Shown: piece by piece, positions 1 through 7,704 of the stretch | Layout: each line of letters opens with the position of its first letter | Numbering within the stretch: position 1 is the stretch's first letter | Assembly: GCA_040386075.1 (NCBI GenBank) | Contig: JAZKGE010000029.1 | Span: forward strand, 1 to 55,611 | From: UBA4416 sp040386075 | GTDB lineage: Bacteria; Bacteroidota; Bacteroidia; B-17B0; Aurantibacillaceae | DNA: 55,611 nt | Reading direction: 5' to 3' | Made by a program: the position numbers and the translations under genes | Notes under the pieces: generated by a model | What the model was told of the DNA's origin: nothing | What the model saw: the letters and a program-made list of their open reading frames with translations, nothing else | Database searches by the model: none

Positions 1-687
1 TTTCCGCGTTTATATGATTTTTCCAATGGGTATACTATTAATAATGCAGCTGGCCATCTATCCCATTCAGGTTCAGGAAATGTAGGCCCGGCAATGGGTT
101 ATAGTAACGGTAGTTTCGAGTCTTCTTATTTTAGTCAAAATGCAATAAGTCTGAACGATTGGCATCACCTGGTGTATATTTCAAGCGGCTATCAACTGTT
201 TATATATGTAGATGGTGTTTTGGATGGTTCGGCAATAGGAAACTTTATGCCTGAAAATATTTACAGAACTCAAAATAAAATAGGAGGTAGTAATGCACCT
301 CTAAATGATGCTACTAATGCATTTATAGATGATTTCAGATTATACGACAGAGCAATTACTCCCGAAGAAGTTACCCAATTGTTTGGTGAACCGGAAAATC
401 CAAACCCTGTTAGTGTTGCTGAAACTAAAACGGTCATCTCTAACCTGAGTGTGTTTCCTAATCCTGCGACCAACCATTTAAGTGTGAATTTTGTATCAGC
501 TACTGATAAGTCAATTACAATTCAGGTATATGATAATTTGGGTAAGCTGGTAAGCGCTCAAAAAACTGAAACTATAATCGGACTGAATAAGATCGTAGTT
601 AATACGAATAACTTTGCCAGCGGATTTTATTATATAGCCGTTTCTGTAGACGGGAAAAGTACCAATTTGAAATTTATTAAAAATTAA
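1..687 (+). CDS. LamG-domain surface protein with type A T9SS sorting tail (5' truncated by window)
   Basis: The frame is open from base 1, so the gene starts outside the window; the ATG at 94 is only the first internal methionine. About the first 105 visible residues look like the end of a LamG/concanavalin A-like jelly-roll domain, with the characteristic closing motif IDDFRLYDRAITPEEV. The last ~85 residues form a type A T9SS C-terminal sorting domain (VFPNPATNHLSV near its start, LKFIKN at the end). Proteins with this tail cross the outer membrane through the type IX system and are usually anchored at the cell surface or released. The LamG part suggests binding to carbohydrate or another surface ligand, but the ligand cannot be read from this fragment. 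It lies 44 bases upstream of another T9SS cargo gene on the same strand. Confidence 0.85.
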   Translation, partial: FPRLYDFSNGYTINNAAGHLSHSGSGNVGPAMGYSNGSFESSYFSQNAISLNDWHHLVYISSGYQLFIYVDGVLDGSAIGNFMPENIYRTQNKIGGSNAPLNDATNAFIDDFRLYDRAITPEEVTQLFGEPENPNPVSVAETKTVISNLSVFPNPATNHLSVNFVSATDKSITIQVYDNLGKLVSAQKTETIIGLNKIVVNTNNFASGFYYIAVSVDGKSTNLKFIKN

Positions 688-731
688 TTAATTTAATTTT
701 AAACCAAAGAATGACTATAATTTTTTTTAAT

Positions 732-2114
732 ATGAAAACGCTTTTATTTCGATCATTTGCATTACTATTTTTTACAAGTCAAATTGTAAAAGCACAGCCT
801 CCTTTGTGTTTCAATTCATATACACCAGCTGGCGTTGCTTCACAGCCAATGTCTCTGACTTCTTCGGATTTTAATGAAGATGGAAAGATAGATATAGCTG
901 TAGCTGATCGTAATAGTAATAAAGTATCCATTTTATTAGGAAATAATAATGGTTCATTTGCCGCGGCAGTTAATTACGTAGTTGACTCTACACCTTTTTA
1001 TATAACAGCAGCAGATTTTAATGGGGATGGTAATATGGATCTTGCAACGGCTAATTCAGGAACAAATACAATTTCCGTTTTATTAGGAACGGGAAGCGGA
1101 ACTTTTGGGGCTGCAAATAATTATACTGTAGGTACGGGACCTTATTTTATTATATCGTCAGATTTTAATAATGATGGAAGCGTAGATTTAGCGACGGGTA
1201 ATTTTTTTGCAGGAACTATTTCTGTTTTACTGGGAAATAATACAGGCATGTATGCTTCGGCCGTAACATATACTGTAAGTTCAGGGGCACGCTCAATAAC
1301 TGTTGCCGATTTTAATAGCGATGGTAAAAAAGATCTGGTAGTTACTAACCAAATGTCAAATACTATTTCTGTATTAATTGGAAATGGGCTCGGCTCATTC
1401 TCACTATCAGGTAATGTGGCCGCAGGATCAGATCCCATATCCATTACATCATCAGATTTTAACCATGATGGGAAAGTGGATTTGGCCCTGGCCAATATGA
1501 GCTCAAACAACATTTCAATATATATGGGTACAGGCTTAGGTACGTTTGCACCCCGCGTAAATTATAGCGTAGGAACAGATCCTCATTCAATTACTACCGG
1601 TGATTTTAACGGTGATGGAGAATTGGATCTCGCAGTGTCCAATTGGCATTCTAATAATGTTTCTGTTTTGGTTGGAAGTGCAACGGGTACTTTTGCTGCC
1701 GCTGTTAATTATAGTGTGAATACACAGCCTGTGTCAGTCATCTCAAATGATTTTAATACTGATGGAAAGGCAGATATGGCTGTTGTAAACCTTTTATCAG
1801 ATAATGTTTCTATATTATTAAATTGCAATACGGTTGGGATTAATGAATATAATTCTGTTTTTGAAGATATAGACGTATTTCCTAATCCGGTAAACGGAGA
1901 TCATATTCATTTAAATATAAATTCGAAAGTGAATGAAGTTATTACTGTAACAATCATTGATAATTTAGGTAAAACCGTATTCAACGATTCGGAAGCAATT
2001 AAAATTGGTGAAAATGAGATCAGGTTAAATTTAGAAAATCTAGCAAAGGGCTTTTATTACTTAAAGGTATTAACCGGTAAAAATTCCCGAAACATTAAAT
2101 TTGTCAAAAATTAG
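732..2114 (+). CDS. VCBS/FG-GAP repeat protein with type A T9SS sorting tail
   Basis: A 460-residue secreted protein. I chose ATG 732, which gives a clean signal peptide (MKTLLFRSFALLFF, cleavage near KAQ); ATG 711 in the same frame would only add seven residues in front. The body holds seven repeats of about 47 residues, each carrying a calcium-loop motif DFNxDGxxD (for example DFNEDGKID, DFNGDGNMD, DFNHDGKVD), typical of FG-GAP/VCBS beta-propeller blades. The repeats probably close into a seven-bladed, calcium-stabilised propeller. The C-terminus is a type A T9SS sorting domain (VFPNPVNGDHIHL, ending NIKFVKN). No catalytic motif is visible; adhesion or ligand binding at the cell surface is the likely role, by inference from the family. 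Confidence 0.9.
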   Translation: MKTLLFRSFALLFFTSQIVKAQPPLCFNSYTPAGVASQPMSLTSSDFNEDGKIDIAVADRNSNKVSILLGNNNGSFAAAVNYVVDSTPFYITAADFNGDGNMDLATANSGTNTISVLLGTGSGTFGAANNYTVGTGPYFIISSDFNNDGSVDLATGNFFAGTISVLLGNNTGMYASAVTYTVSSGARSITVADFNSDGKKDLVVTNQMSNTISVLIGNGLGSFSLSGNVAAGSDPISITSSDFNHDGKVDLALANMSSNNISIYMGTGLGTFAPRVNYSVGTDPHSITTGDFNGDGELDLAVSNWHSNNVSVLVGSATGTFAAAVNYSVNTQPVSVISNDFNTDGKADMAVVNLLSDNVSILLNCNTVGINEYNSVFEDIDVFPNPVNGDHIHLNINSKVNEVITVTIIDNLGKTVFNDSEAIKIGENEIRLNLENLAKGFYYLKVLTGKNSRNIKFVKN

Positions 2115-2136
2115 TGCCTTTTCACAATTATAATTT

Positions 2137-3006
2137 ATGAAAAGAATATTACTTTTATTTTCCTTGACGATCACATCTTGCGTATTCAGTCAAACAGGCG
2201 ATGTGAATGCTTTGATGCAGTTGCTTAACACGCAGAAAGAAGATACAGCCAGAGTTAACACTTACTTGCTATTAAGCAAGACCCTGTATAAGATCAGCAA
2301 ATATGAACCTGCTCTGGAAAATGCAAATCAGGCAAAGATCCTGGCCGAAAAACTGGAATACAAAAAAGGGATAGCCAACTCCTTATATGATATTGGATCG
2401 GTTTATTTTTACCAGGGAAAATACGCAGAAGCAATTAAAAGCCATAACGAAGCTCTTAAAATAAGGGAAGATCTTGGCGATAAAAAGAACGTAGCTGTAT
2501 CTTATATCGCCATGTCTCATATTTATGGGATGCAGCATAATTATCAGGAATGTATTAAAAATAACCGGGCCGCGCTTAAAGTGATGGAAGAAGTTAATGA
2601 TAAACAGGGCATAGCTTCTTGTTATGGAAATATGGGTGATGCTTATTACCGTTTAAACAATTATACAGATGCCTTAAAAAATGATTTTGAAGCCTTGAAA
2701 ATATTTGAAGAAATTGGTTATAAAAAAGGAGTAGGAACAACCTATAACAATATTGGAAATGTGTATCGAAGCCAGCGGTTTTACGAAGATGCACTTAAGT
2801 ATCATCTGGCAGGGCTGAAGATCAGGGAAGAGATTGGCGACAAATGGGATATTGCAGCGTCTATGGCAAATATAGGCAAGGTGTATAAAGAACAGGATAA
2901 AATGAAAGACTCTAAGAAATATTATAAAAAAGCGCTGGATATGGCCAATGAAATCGGGGCACAGGACCTCGAAAGACGAATTATAAAAATGATGGAAGAA
3001 AAATAA
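2137..3006 (+). CDS. Secreted tetratricopeptide-repeat protein
   Basis: A 289-residue protein with an N-terminal signal peptide (MKRILLLFSLTITSCVFSQ) followed by about six TPR units of ~40 residues, of the tetratricopeptide_7/12 kind with repeated EEIGDK-like turns (YKKGIANSLYDIGSVY, NKQGIASCYGNMGDAYY type helices). It ends straight after the last repeat, so no enzymatic or DNA-binding domain is attached; in many Bacteroidota relatives such an array precedes a histidine kinase or LuxR-type output, which is absent here. It probably acts as a periplasmic protein-protein interaction scaffold. A clearly related TPR gene begins at 54707. It ends 10 bases before the end of aroQ on the opposite strand. 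Confidence 0.85.
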   Translation: MKRILLLFSLTITSCVFSQTGDVNALMQLLNTQKEDTARVNTYLLLSKTLYKISKYEPALENANQAKILAEKLEYKKGIANSLYDIGSVYFYQGKYAEAIKSHNEALKIREDLGDKKNVAVSYIAMSHIYGMQHNYQECIKNNRAALKVMEEVNDKQGIASCYGNMGDAYYRLNNYTDALKNDFEALKIFEEIGYKKGVGTTYNNIGNVYRSQRFYEDALKYHLAGLKIREEIGDKWDIAASMANIGKVYKEQDKMKDSKKYYKKALDMANEIGAQDLERRIIKMMEEK

Positions 3007-3016
3007 ATTAGGTTTT

Positions 3017-3436
3017 TTAAGAACTGAAACTCTCCACAGCCATTTCATAACCCTTTAACCCAAAACCGCTGATGCTGCCTTTACAGTGTTTTCCTAAATA
3101 AGAAACATGGCGATAATCTTCCCTTGCAAAAATATTACTAATGTGTACTTCAATTACCGGAGTTTTTATACCTGCCACTGTATCGGCAATGGCAATGGAT
3201 GTGTGCGTATAGGCACCGGCATTTAAGATAATACCGTCGTAATTAAAGCCAATTTCGTGAAGCTTACTGATGAGCTCGCCTTCTACATTACTTTGAAAAT
3301 ACAAAAATTCAATATTCGGGTATTTTAATTGAATGGTTTTAAAGTAGTCTTCAAAAGATTGCGTACCATAAATTTCCACCTCTCTTTTTCCTAAAAGATT
3401 CAAATTGGGACCATTGATTATTGCTATCTTTAACAC
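3017..3436 (-). CDS. aroQ: 3-dehydroquinate dehydratase, type II
   Basis: A 139-residue type II dehydroquinase, which removes water from 3-dehydroquinate in the shikimate pathway to aromatic amino acids. Family landmarks are in order: the N-terminal NGPNLNLLGKRE motif, the flexible-loop tyrosine in EVEIYG, the NAGAYTHTS segment with the substrate-binding Asn, the EVHISN motif with the catalytic His, and the arginine of REDYRHVSY. Length is normal for the dodecameric type II enzyme (~140-150). The gene is divergent from xerD, with only about 30 bases between the two starts, so the xerD promoter probably lies within the first part of aroQ. Confidence 0.96.
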   Translation of the reverse strand: MLKIAIINGPNLNLLGKREVEIYGTQSFEDYFKTIQLKYPNIEFLYFQSNVEGELISKLHEIGFNYDGIILNAGAYTHTSIAIADTVAGIKTPVIEVHISNIFAREDYRHVSYLGKHCKGSISGFGLKGYEMAVESFSS

Positions 3437-3468
3437 GGTATTAATTTTTTATTCATTCAAATTTACTC

Positions 3469-4389
3469 ATTCCTCTGAAACTTTGGAAAACAAATATTCA
3501 GGATTTTAAATACTATCTTCAGGTAGAAAAGTCGCTGTCCGAAAACTCGGTTGTGTCCTACGAAAGCGACATTCAAAAGCTGATGGCATTTATTGAAATG
3601 TACCATCCTTCTAAAAGCCCTGCGAAGGTTACTTTACAGGATCTACAGGAATTTTTAAAATATATTTCAGAATTTAATTTTACAGAAACAACCCAGTCCC
3701 GTATTATCTCCGGTATCAAGCATTTTTTTAAGTTCCTTATTTTAGAAAACTACATACAGGTAAATCCGGCCGAGTTATTAGAAACACCCCGCATTAAACG
3801 TAAACTCCCTGTATTTTTAAGCGTTGAGGAGATCGATCTGATGCTTTCTCATATTGATAGAAGCACACCCGAAGGCGAACGTAACCTGGCTATGCTTGAA
3901 ACGATGTATAGTTGCGGTTTGCGTGTATCTGAGCTTATTAGTTTAAAATTAAGTGATCTGCATATTAACGATGGGTTTATAAGTGTGATCGGTAAAGGTG
4001 ATAAACAACGTTTAGTGCCAATTGGTAAATCGGCTTTAAAATTAATAGATAATTATAAAACCCATCATCGTAACCATATTGCCATTAAAAAGAACAGTGA
4101 GGATATGATCTTTTTGAGTAAGCGTGGCACACCTATTACACGCCAAATGGTGTTTTATGTCATAAAAGACCTGGCAGCAAAGGCAGGTCTTAAAAAGAAA
4201 TTGAGTCCGCATACGTTTCGCCATTCTTTTGCTACACATTTGGTAGAAGGTGGAGCAGATCTGAGAGCTGTGCAGGAAATGCTTGGGCACGAAAGCATTA
4301 CTACTACCGAAATTTATACACATTTGGATCAGTATTTTTTACGGGAAAATATTTTGAGTTACCATCCAAGGAATATAAGTAAGGCTTAA
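3469..4389 (+). CDS. xerD: Site-specific tyrosine recombinase XerD
   Basis: Tyrosine recombinase that resolves chromosome dimers at dif with XerC. The catalytic set is present: Arg in GLRVSEL, Lys in VIGKGDKQR, His and Arg in SPHTFRHSFATHL, His in LGHESITTTEIYTH and the nucleophilic Tyr in the last motif. The first canonical start is GTG 3553, but family homology clearly begins upstream: the frame reads LWKTNIQDFKYYLQVEKSL from 3481, the conserved first helix of the core-binding domain. There is no ATG, GTG or TTG between the stop at 3442 and 3553, so initiation at ATT 3469 (or CTG 3475, or ATT 3451) is likely; ATT 3469 gives 306 residues, normal for XerD. A weak promoter (ATTG 3404-3407, N17, TATCTTTA 3425-3432) lies inside aroQ. 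Its end overlaps the end of the DUF72 gene by 4 bases. Confidence 0.92.
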   Translation: MPLKLWKTNIQDFKYYLQVEKSLSENSVVSYESDIQKLMAFIEMYHPSKSPAKVTLQDLQEFLKYISEFNFTETTQSRIISGIKHFFKFLILENYIQVNPAELLETPRIKRKLPVFLSVEEIDLMLSHIDRSTPEGERNLAMLETMYSCGLRVSELISLKLSDLHINDGFISVIGKGDKQRLVPIGKSALKLIDNYKTHHRNHIAIKKNSEDMIFLSKRGTPITRQMVFYVIKDLAAKAGLKKKLSPHTFRHSFATHLVEGGADLRAVQEMLGHESITTTEIYTHLDQYFLRENILSYHPRNISKA

Positions 4390-5291
4390 AACAATTTCTG
4401 AACAATCACATCCGGACTAATAATATTAGGCATCCTCACATTCATTCCGGTTCTTTTATTGAACTCTGTCACAAAATAAATAACCATTTCGGGCATGAGT
4501 TCGTGAGAAGGTGTGTGAAAGAAAAAGAAGATCTCTTCCAGTCCATTATCGATCCAGTGCTTTAAACGGTCTATCCATTCGTTCATCCTGGTGTAATCCG
4601 TTGGATGCAAGTCGTTTGCTACAAAGCGAATAAAAGCTGTCTTGGTAGTTAAGCGTTGGTGAATAACATCTCTTCTACCGGCAGTATCGGTTTGAAGTAA
4701 GGTAATATTGTTTTTATAAAAGTAATTACACACATATCTTAATATAGCTTCGTTCTTAAACCACGACTCATGCCTTAATTCAATAGCGCAACGGCTCAGG
4801 GCTACTTCATCGCAAAAGCTTAACAGGTCGTCTACTTTGGTGCTGTCATAAGTTGGCGGTAATTGCAAAAACGGCATACCTAACTTTTGTTTAAAGTGTT
4901 TTTGCATCTCCAGGAAATCTTTCATCAACTCAATGTTATATTTTAAAAGAGGTGTATGACTGATAGAGTTAATTACCTTAGGAAAAAATTTAAAATCAGA
5001 TTGTGTAATTTGATACCAGTGATCAATGGTGTCTTTATCGATTGGTTTATAATGGGAAATGTTTAATTCTATACTATTGAACTGTTGACTGTAATATTTT
5101 AATTTGTCTTTTGAAGTTGTTTTCTTTGGATAGATCTTTCCTATAAAACCCGGCTCTGCCCAAATAGGGCAGCCAACATAAACCGAGCATTTACCTGTTC
5201 TGGCTCCTCCTAATACTTTTACGGTACCAGCATTATTGGGCGGCAGTGTAAAGTCAACGCCTTCTATGTTATCTAATTTTCCAAAATCCAT
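4386..5291 (-). CDS. DUF72 (YecE-like) protein
   Basis: A 301-residue member of the DUF72/YecE family, a TIM-barrel fold of unknown biochemical activity. Visible family features are the opening VYVGCPIWAEPGFIGKIYP segment, the QFNSIELN motif, KFFPKVINSISH, the FLQLPPTY strand, the AIELRHESWF motif and the late IRFVANDL segment. No signal peptide or membrane segment is seen, so it is probably cytoplasmic. It lies opposite to xerD and shares its last four bases with it, and it is divergent from imuA, with 174 bases between them holding the imuA operator region. Function: unknown; the family assignment is secure. Confidence 0.88.
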   Translation of the reverse strand: MDFGKLDNIEGVDFTLPPNNAGTVKVLGGARTGKCSVYVGCPIWAEPGFIGKIYPKKTTSKDKLKYYSQQFNSIELNISHYKPIDKDTIDHWYQITQSDFKFFPKVINSISHTPLLKYNIELMKDFLEMQKHFKQKLGMPFLQLPPTYDSTKVDDLLSFCDEVALSRCAIELRHESWFKNEAILRYVCNYFYKNNITLLQTDTAGRRDVIHQRLTTKTAFIRFVANDLHPTDYTRMNEWIDRLKHWIDNGLEEIFFFFHTPSHELMPEMVIYFVTEFNKRTGMNVRMPNIISPDVIVQKLF

Positions 5292-5356
5292 TATACCATT
5301 AATTCTGTTATAGTTTTTACTGTCATTAAATTTACTTAGTTTTTATATTGTGAACG

Positions 5357-5439
5357 GCTATAAATTATAGCAAATTATCAAATGTTAAAATATTAATTTG
5401 CTATATTTTGTAGCATATTATAACTACTATTTATAGTTA
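5357..5439 (+). promoter_or_regulatory. Cluster of three CTA-N7-TAG palindromes upstream of imuA (candidate operators)
   Basis: Three inverted repeats of the same design lie between the DUF72 gene and imuA: GCTA-N7-TAGC at 5357-5371, TGCTA-N7-TAGCA at 5399-5415 and TAACTA-N7-TAGTTA at 5421-5439. Their centres are at 5364, 5407 and 5430, so they lie 43 and 23 bp apart, close to four and two helical turns. A TATATTTTG sequence resembling a Bacteroidota -7 box sits within the middle one. Their place ahead of a DNA-damage cassette makes an SOS-type repressor the most natural binder, but this is inference. Confidence 0.55.
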
Positions 5440-5465
5440 ATTTTATCTGACCAAATTTCGGGAAG

Positions 5466-6203
5466 ATGAATCAAGCGGCGGATAGATCAGTTATTGAAGA
5501 ATTACAAAGGCAAATATGTCATTTGCAGGGAGATTCACAACATTCACGGGAGCAAACTTTAGTTTTGGGCTTGGGGCAAATTGAGTCTGCATTTACAGAT
5601 CAGGTGTTTCCCCGCGGTGTTGTGCATGAACTGGTTAGTAATTCTTCGGAAGCAGCAACCTGTACCAGCGGCTTTATGTCTGTTATACTTAGTAAACTTA
5701 TAGCGCAGGGAGGCTATTGTTTGTGGATCAGTACAATTCCAAGACGTAGTATATTTCCACCGGCATTAAAAAATTTTGGCATAGATCCCGGGAAAATTTT
5801 ATTTGTAGATACGGCTAAACCCAAAGATACATTGTGGGCAGTAGAAGAAGCATTGAAATGTGATGCGCTGGTGGCGGTTGTAGGTGAACTAACCGAATTA
5901 AGCTTTAGCGATTCACGACGCCTTCAACTGGCAGTTGAAAAAAGTCATGTCACGGCATTCATTCATCGCTTTCAACCTAAGACCGAAAATGCGGTGGCTT
6001 GCGTTACCCGATGGAAGATCACACCTATAGCGAGTGATCTATCTGATGTACCAGGTTTAGGATTTCCGAAATGGGAAGTGAAATTAGTAAAAGTCAGAAA
6101 TGGACGTCCTGACAATTGGCAGGTGCAATGCTCACCTGACGGTTTTGAGTACATCAATGAGCAGGTTATGGTTCCGCAAATTATCAAACTCAAAACCGGT
6201 TAA
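5466..6203 (+). CDS. imuA: ImuA-like RecA-fold protein of the mutasome cassette
   Basis: A 245-residue protein with the RecA/SulA-like fold of ImuA. Typical segments are VFPRGVVHELV near residue 50, the hydrophobic strand YCLWISTIPRRSIFPPAL, LFVDTAKPKDTLWAVEEAL and DALVAVVGELTELSF. The usual Walker A lysine motif is not evident, as in other ImuA proteins. It begins an operon: imuB starts one base after its stop and dnaE2 follows three bases after imuB. ImuA works with ImuB and DnaE2 in error-prone replication past DNA lesions, and in known systems the operon is induced by DNA damage. No lexA-like gene is beside it, unlike the classic lexA-imuA-imuB-dnaE2 order. Confidence 0.85.
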   Translation: MNQAADRSVIEELQRQICHLQGDSQHSREQTLVLGLGQIESAFTDQVFPRGVVHELVSNSSEAATCTSGFMSVILSKLIAQGGYCLWISTIPRRSIFPPALKNFGIDPGKILFVDTAKPKDTLWAVEEALKCDALVAVVGELTELSFSDSRRLQLAVEKSHVTAFIHRFQPKTENAVACVTRWKITPIASDLSDVPGLGFPKWEVKLVKVRNGRPDNWQVQCSPDGFEYINEQVMVPQIIKLKTG

Positions 6204-6204
6204 G

Positions 6205-7701
6205 ATGAACAAGCGTATGGTGGCAATATGGTTTCCGCATTTGGTAACCGACTGGATGCTTCGGCGACAGCCCGAACTGAAAGAAATTCCCTTTGCTCTG
6301 GTTTTGAAAGAAGGCGCTAAGAGAGTTGTGAAAGCTATCAATGTGGTTGCACAGCAAAAAGGCATATCTGTAGGTATGGTTGTAGCAGATTGTAAAGCAT
6401 TGATACCTGAACTACAGATCTTTGATTATAATCCCAAACAGCCGGTAAAACTCTTAACCGCTTTGGCCGAATGGTGTATTCGTTACACGCCTTTTATATC
6501 TATTGATCTTCCGGATATGTTGATGCTGGATGCCAGTGGCTGCACACATTTGTGGGGTGGCGAAGAAAAGTACCTGGAAGATATACAACAGCGTTTCAAA
6601 AATTTTGGATACCATATTAAACCAGGCATGGCTGATACGATCGGTGCAGCCTGGGCTATAGCAAAGTATGGGAACAATGTAACGGTAGTGGCGCCAGGAA
6701 AAGAAATAGAAGCCATCTCCTTATTACCTCCTTCAGCATTGCGTTTAGAATCGGTTGCTTTGGATCGTTTATCAAAACTAGGTTTGAAAACCATTGGTAG
6801 TTTTATCAAAATGCCGACAACTGCCTTGCGAAGACGTTTCGGACAACATTTATTAAAACGAATAGCTCAGACATTGGGTGAAGAAATGGAGATCATGGAT
6901 CCGGTAATTCCTGTTGTTCCATACCAGGAACGTTTACCAAGTTTAGAACCCATACGTACTGCTGAAGGAATAGAGATCGCCATTAAAACTTTATTGGAAA
7001 TAATGTGCCTTCGTTTACAACAGGAAAGCAAAGGATTACGCAAATGTGAACTGCGTTGTTACAGGATGGATGGCGTTGTTGAAAAGATACATATAGGAAC
7101 GAGTAAACCTTCACGCAACACCCTGCATTTATTTAAACTCTTCGAAAATAAAATAATACAGATAGAACCCGACTTAGGTATAGAATTATTTGTTCTGGAA
7201 GCATCCATTGTAGAAGAACTGCAAAATACGCAGGATGCATTGTGGGCCATCAGCAGTGCTAAGGAATCTGCCATTGCAGAATTGCTGGATCGTTTGGCAG
7301 GCAGAACAGGAGAACAGGCTATTCACAGGTATTTGCCGGACGAACATTACTGGCCCGAACGGTCTTTTAAAATAGCAACATCATTGAATGAAAAACCAAC
7401 AACAGAATGGCGAACCGATCTGCCCCGTCCTTTACATATTTTACCGGTGCCGGAGTTGATCCAGGTATCTGTTCCACTACCTGATTATCCACCCTTGCTG
7501 TTTATCTATAAAAAGAAACGGCACTCTATAATGAAAGCTGATGGACCCGAACGCATTGAACAGGAATGGTGGATACAGGATGGATTATATAGAGATTACT
7601 ATTGTGTAGAAGATGAACAGGGCGCGCGTTACTGGTTATTTCGTTCAGGAGATTATAACAGCGGTGATCCCAAATGGTTTTTACATGGATTTTTTGCATA
7701 A
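6205..7701 (+). CDS. imuB: ImuB, Y-family DNA polymerase-like mutasome protein
   Basis: A 498-residue Y-family polymerase homologue. The frame is open further upstream to an ATG at 6100, but that would overlap imuA by 100 bases; ATG 6205 lies one base past the imuA stop and starts with MNKRMVAIWFPHL, the family N-terminus. The two acidic motifs that hold the metal ions in active Y-family polymerases are absent: the first reads AIWFPHL and the second DASGCTHLWGG, as expected for ImuB, which is thought to be a non-catalytic scaffold linking DnaE2 to the sliding clamp. The helix-hairpin-helix stretch LDRLSKLGLKTIGSF and the little-finger region follow. It is translationally packed with imuA and dnaE2. 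Confidence 0.9.
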   Translation: MNKRMVAIWFPHLVTDWMLRRQPELKEIPFALVLKEGAKRVVKAINVVAQQKGISVGMVVADCKALIPELQIFDYNPKQPVKLLTALAEWCIRYTPFISIDLPDMLMLDASGCTHLWGGEEKYLEDIQQRFKNFGYHIKPGMADTIGAAWAIAKYGNNVTVVAPGKEIEAISLLPPSALRLESVALDRLSKLGLKTIGSFIKMPTTALRRRFGQHLLKRIAQTLGEEMEIMDPVIPVVPYQERLPSLEPIRTAEGIEIAIKTLLEIMCLRLQQESKGLRKCELRCYRMDGVVEKIHIGTSKPSRNTLHLFKLFENKIIQIEPDLGIELFVLEASIVEELQNTQDALWAISSAKESAIAELLDRLAGRTGEQAIHRYLPDEHYWPERSFKIATSLNEKPTTEWRTDLPRPLHILPVPELIQVSVPLPDYPPLLFIYKKKRHSIMKADGPERIEQEWWIQDGLYRDYYCVEDEQGARYWLFRSGDYNSGDPKWFLHGFFA

Positions 7702-7704
7702 GAG

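Noticed and set aside
3469..4389. Tyrosine recombinase as phage or integron integrase
   Set aside because: Length, full XerD motif set and housekeeping neighbours (aroQ) argue for the chromosomal XerD; no attachment sites or mobile genes flank it.
6100..6204. Longer imuB starting at ATG 6100
   Set aside because: It would overlap imuA by about 100 bases, and the family N-terminus begins at MNKRMVAIWF (6205).
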